This document shows positions 6,506 through 8,211 of a stretch of DNA of 8,211 nucleotides, in pieces. The DNA lies in NCBI GenBank assembly GCA_938041615.1, contig CALISV010000096.1, positions 1-8,211 of the forward strand, written 5' to 3'. The notes below the pieces were generated by a model, which saw only the letters and a list, made by a program, of their open reading frames with translations, made no database searches and was not told where the DNA came from. How positions within the stretch are numbered: position 1 is the stretch's first letter; the number at the start of each line of letters is the position of its first letter. A program made the translations under genes and the position numbers. Source of the stretch: an uncultured Campylobacter sp. (GTDB lineage: Bacteria > Campylobacterota > Campylobacteria > Campylobacterales > Campylobacteraceae).

Positions 6506-6524
6506 CTCGCGGATAACCCGCGAG
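6506..6524 (-). other. Hairpin in the FTR1-p19 intergenic gap
   Basis: A perfect 7-bp inverted repeat, CTCGCGG and CCGCGAG, is separated by a 5-base loop and lies between the FTR1 stop and the p19 ribosome binding site. On the transcribed strand it is followed by GCTTAAAAATAAATTT, which is not an uninterrupted U tract, so it is not a convincing intrinsic terminator. It may be an mRNA processing or stability element that lets p19 accumulate to a different level from the permease. That role is inference. Confidence 0.45.
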
Positions 6525-6541
6525 AACCGGAAACGTCAAAT

Positions 6542-8211
6542 TTAAGCCTCTTTGGCTTGCTTTTTTTTCATTATGATCACGCCGATGATTAGCGCTGCTA
6601 TCATGATAGTCTGCGGTACTAAGCTCTCGTAGTACGGATAAATGCCTAGCCATTCGATAGTAGGGAAGCCTTCGATCTTAGTCGGAACGAAAATTTTACC
6701 CTCGACGAACTCCATAAGCCCCTTGCCCACAAACACGATCGACATATAAAAGATGATCGCCGAAGTGACCAAGAAAAACGGCTTGATCGGGATTTTGATA
6801 GCAAAAATTTTAAATACGTAGTAAGTGACTAGCAAGACGACGAGTCCTACTACAAATCCCAGCGCTATCATCGAGTAGCCAGCGCTATCTTTAGCGTCAA
6901 AAATTAGCGCCTGATAGAAAAGTACGGTCTCCGCGCCCTCTCTAAATACGGCTAAAAATACCGTCCACCAAAGCGCCTTAGCAGATCCTGCAGATATCGA
7001 CTCGCTGACGTGGCTTTGGATATATTTGCTCCATTTTTTCGCGCCCGCGTTTGAAAGTAGCCAAAAACCGACGTAAAAGAGCAGTCCCACGGCGATAAGC
7101 ATCACCGCGCCCTCCATCACCTCTCTTTTTTGACCAGCAGCGTCGGCAAATATCAAATTCATAATCCACGCCATAACAAAGCTTAGCACGACCGCTACGC
7201 CAAGCGAGCTGTAAACGATACTCATGCGCTTTTCGTTGCCGGTTTTTAGTAGATACGCCACGACGGCCGCTACGATGATGAGCGCCTCAAATCCCTCGCG
7301 AAGTATGATCGTAAGCGCGTAAAGAAATAGCGCCCAAGGCGAGCTACTACCGCTTGTTTTTTCTAGCGCAGCGTCTAAATTTGCACCTAGATTATCGGCT
7401 GCTTGCTGGAGTCTCTCGACGCTCACGCCCGCCTTCATCAGCGCGACTACTTCGCCGAAATTTCCTTCTATCTTAGTTTTTAAGCCGACGTCTATCGCGC
7501 CTACTTTATTTTCCATGCCGCTACCTTCGAACTCGTCGAAGTAAATATCCTGCGCATCGCTCATAGCTTTAGCTACGTCTTTTGCGGCGTAAAGTTTGAT
7601 CGCATCGGCGATTTTTGCCTTTATGTTTGCAACGACTGGCGCAAAATCAGTAGCTGCTTCATCCTCGGCGCTATCAGGCAAAACTACGTTGGTAGCTAGC
7701 GAGCCCGAGTCCATAGGTAGCTTGGCGACGTTTTCGTATATCAGCGCATCAAGCTCTTCCAAATTTGACTTTAGTACGTCGGCGGCTACATCGTTGTTTA
7801 TCGCTATTATCGCCGAACCCATGCGTTTTTGGATGTCGCCGTCGATACCCTGACCGCCGTCTATAAATCTACGGATAGCCTCTTCTAACTTCGTGTTGCG
7901 ATATAGCTCAAATTTGGCTTTGTTGTTTATCTGCTGTTTTGCTGCGTCTTTATCGCCCTTTTCGTAAGCCGCGCCCGCAGCGCTAAGGGCTGTTTTTATG
8001 TCGTTATAAACCACTTGCCAGTGCGGCTCTATAGCGGCGATACTTGCAGGCTGAGCCGTAGTTTGGCTAGCTTCGGGTGCTTTAGCTGTCTGCGCGGCGT
8101 CTGCGTTTTTAGGATCTGAGTACTCGCCCACTAGCTTATGTCCGGTGTTTATAACCGGCAAAACCTCATCCATTTCTTTATTTAGATCGTCCATTATGGC
8201 TTGTATCTCTT
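6542..8211 (-). CDS. FTR1-family high-affinity iron permease, N-terminus cut off by window edge (Cj1658-like)
   Basis: This is an inner-membrane iron permease of the FTR1/FetM/FtrC family, the partner of P19 encoded next. The first ATG in the window is at 8194, but the frame stays open to the edge (residues EIQAI precede that Met) and no signal peptide is visible, so the true start lies outside. Numbering from the 8194 Met gives 550 residues. Residues 1-285 are a soluble, probably periplasmic region with an Ala/Thr/Gln-rich linker near 31-54 and repeated helical units. About seven membrane segments follow (near 288-316, 326-350, 362-381, 408-430, 441-463, 471-490, 526-543). The two family iron-binding motifs are present: REGFE (299-303) and REGAE (418-422). 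A further conserved acidic stretch, REVMEG, lies at 357-362. The periplasmic part contains an acidic YFDEFEG segment (218-224). The gene leads the visible operon, 75 bases ahead of p19. Family assignment is firm; transport of ferric iron specifically is inferred from the family. Confidence 0.95.
   Translation of the reverse strand, partial: EIQAIMDDLNKEMDEVLPVINTGHKLVGEYSDPKNADAAQTAKAPEASQTTAQPASIAAIEPHWQVVYNDIKTALSAAGAAYEKGDKDAAKQQINNKAKFELYRNTKLEEAIRRFIDGGQGIDGDIQKRMGSAIIAINNDVAADVLKSNLEELDALIYENVAKLPMDSGSLATNVVLPDSAEDEAATDFAPVVANIKAKIADAIKLYAAKDVAKAMSDAQDIYFDEFEGSGMENKVGAIDVGLKTKIEGNFGEVVALMKAGVSVERLQQAADNLGANLDAALEKTSGSSSPWALFLYALTIILREGFEALIIVAAVVAYLLKTGNEKRMSIVYSSLGVAVVLSFVMAWIMNLIFADAAGQKREVMEGAVMLIAVGLLFYVGFWLLSNAGAKKWSKYIQSHVSESISAGSAKALWWTVFLAVFREGAETVLFYQALIFDAKDSAGYSMIALGFVVGLVVLLVTYYVFKIFAIKIPIKPFFLVTSAIIFYMSIVFVGKGLMEFVEGKIFVPTKIEGFPTIEWLGIYPYYESLVPQTIMIAALIIGVIIMKKKQAKEA

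Noticed and set aside
6467..6541. A dedicated p19 promoter or Fur box in the FTR1-p19 gap
   Set aside because: AT-rich hexamers are present (TTAAAAAT, AAATTTAC), but none forms a convincing -10 with context and no Fur-box-like palindrome was seen.
6978..7169. 63-codon minus-strand frame within the FTR1 gene
   Set aside because: It is out of frame within the clear FTR1 reading frame, has no homology signal and no ribosome binding site.

Overview
The window looks like chromosomal DNA from a Campylobacter species. Seven contiguous minus-strand genes match, in order and in content, the C. jejuni iron-uptake locus Cj1658 to Cj1665 (FTR1 permease, P19, FtrD-like/DUF2318 membrane protein, two FtsX-type permeases, ABC ATPase, thioredoxin-like lipoprotein). 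Base composition is clearly more GC-rich than C. jejuni, which points to the curvus/rectus/showae/gracilis side of the genus. That species-level guess is an inference from composition only.

All convincing genes are on the minus strand, so transcription runs from high to low coordinates. From 8211 to 6542 is an FTR1-type iron permease whose N-terminus lies beyond the right edge. From 6466 to 5945 is the periplasmic copper/iron protein P19. From 5879 to 1370 four genes are tightly packed: a polytopic membrane protein with a five-cysteine DUF2318 region and a C-terminal YHS-like domain, two FtsX/MacB-type permeases, and a LolD/MacB-type ATPase. Their junctions are a 4-base ATGA overlap, a 14-base overlap and a 1-base gap. 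A thioredoxin-like lipoprotein follows at 1356-859. Hairpins sit in the two longer gaps, 6506-6524 (FTR1/p19) and 5914-5937 (p19/DUF2318). The second has a U-rich tail and could lower expression of the distal genes relative to FTR1 and p19.

After a 109-base gap rich in AAATTT motifs there is a separate lipoprotein gene (749-156) with weak resemblance to the TraT family. Positions 1-155 hold no complete gene, only what looks like the 3' end of a plus-strand reading frame converging on the lipoprotein gene.

Working model: P19 receives iron in the periplasm and passes it to the FTR1 permease, as known for P19/FTR1 systems. The DUF2318 protein probably supplies electrons or otherwise handles redox. 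The ABC transporter and thioredoxin lipoprotein form a conserved but mechanistically unresolved accessory module. The operon promoter, and any Fur site, would lie upstream of the right edge and is not visible. No RNA genes, insertion sequences or CRISPR arrays were seen.
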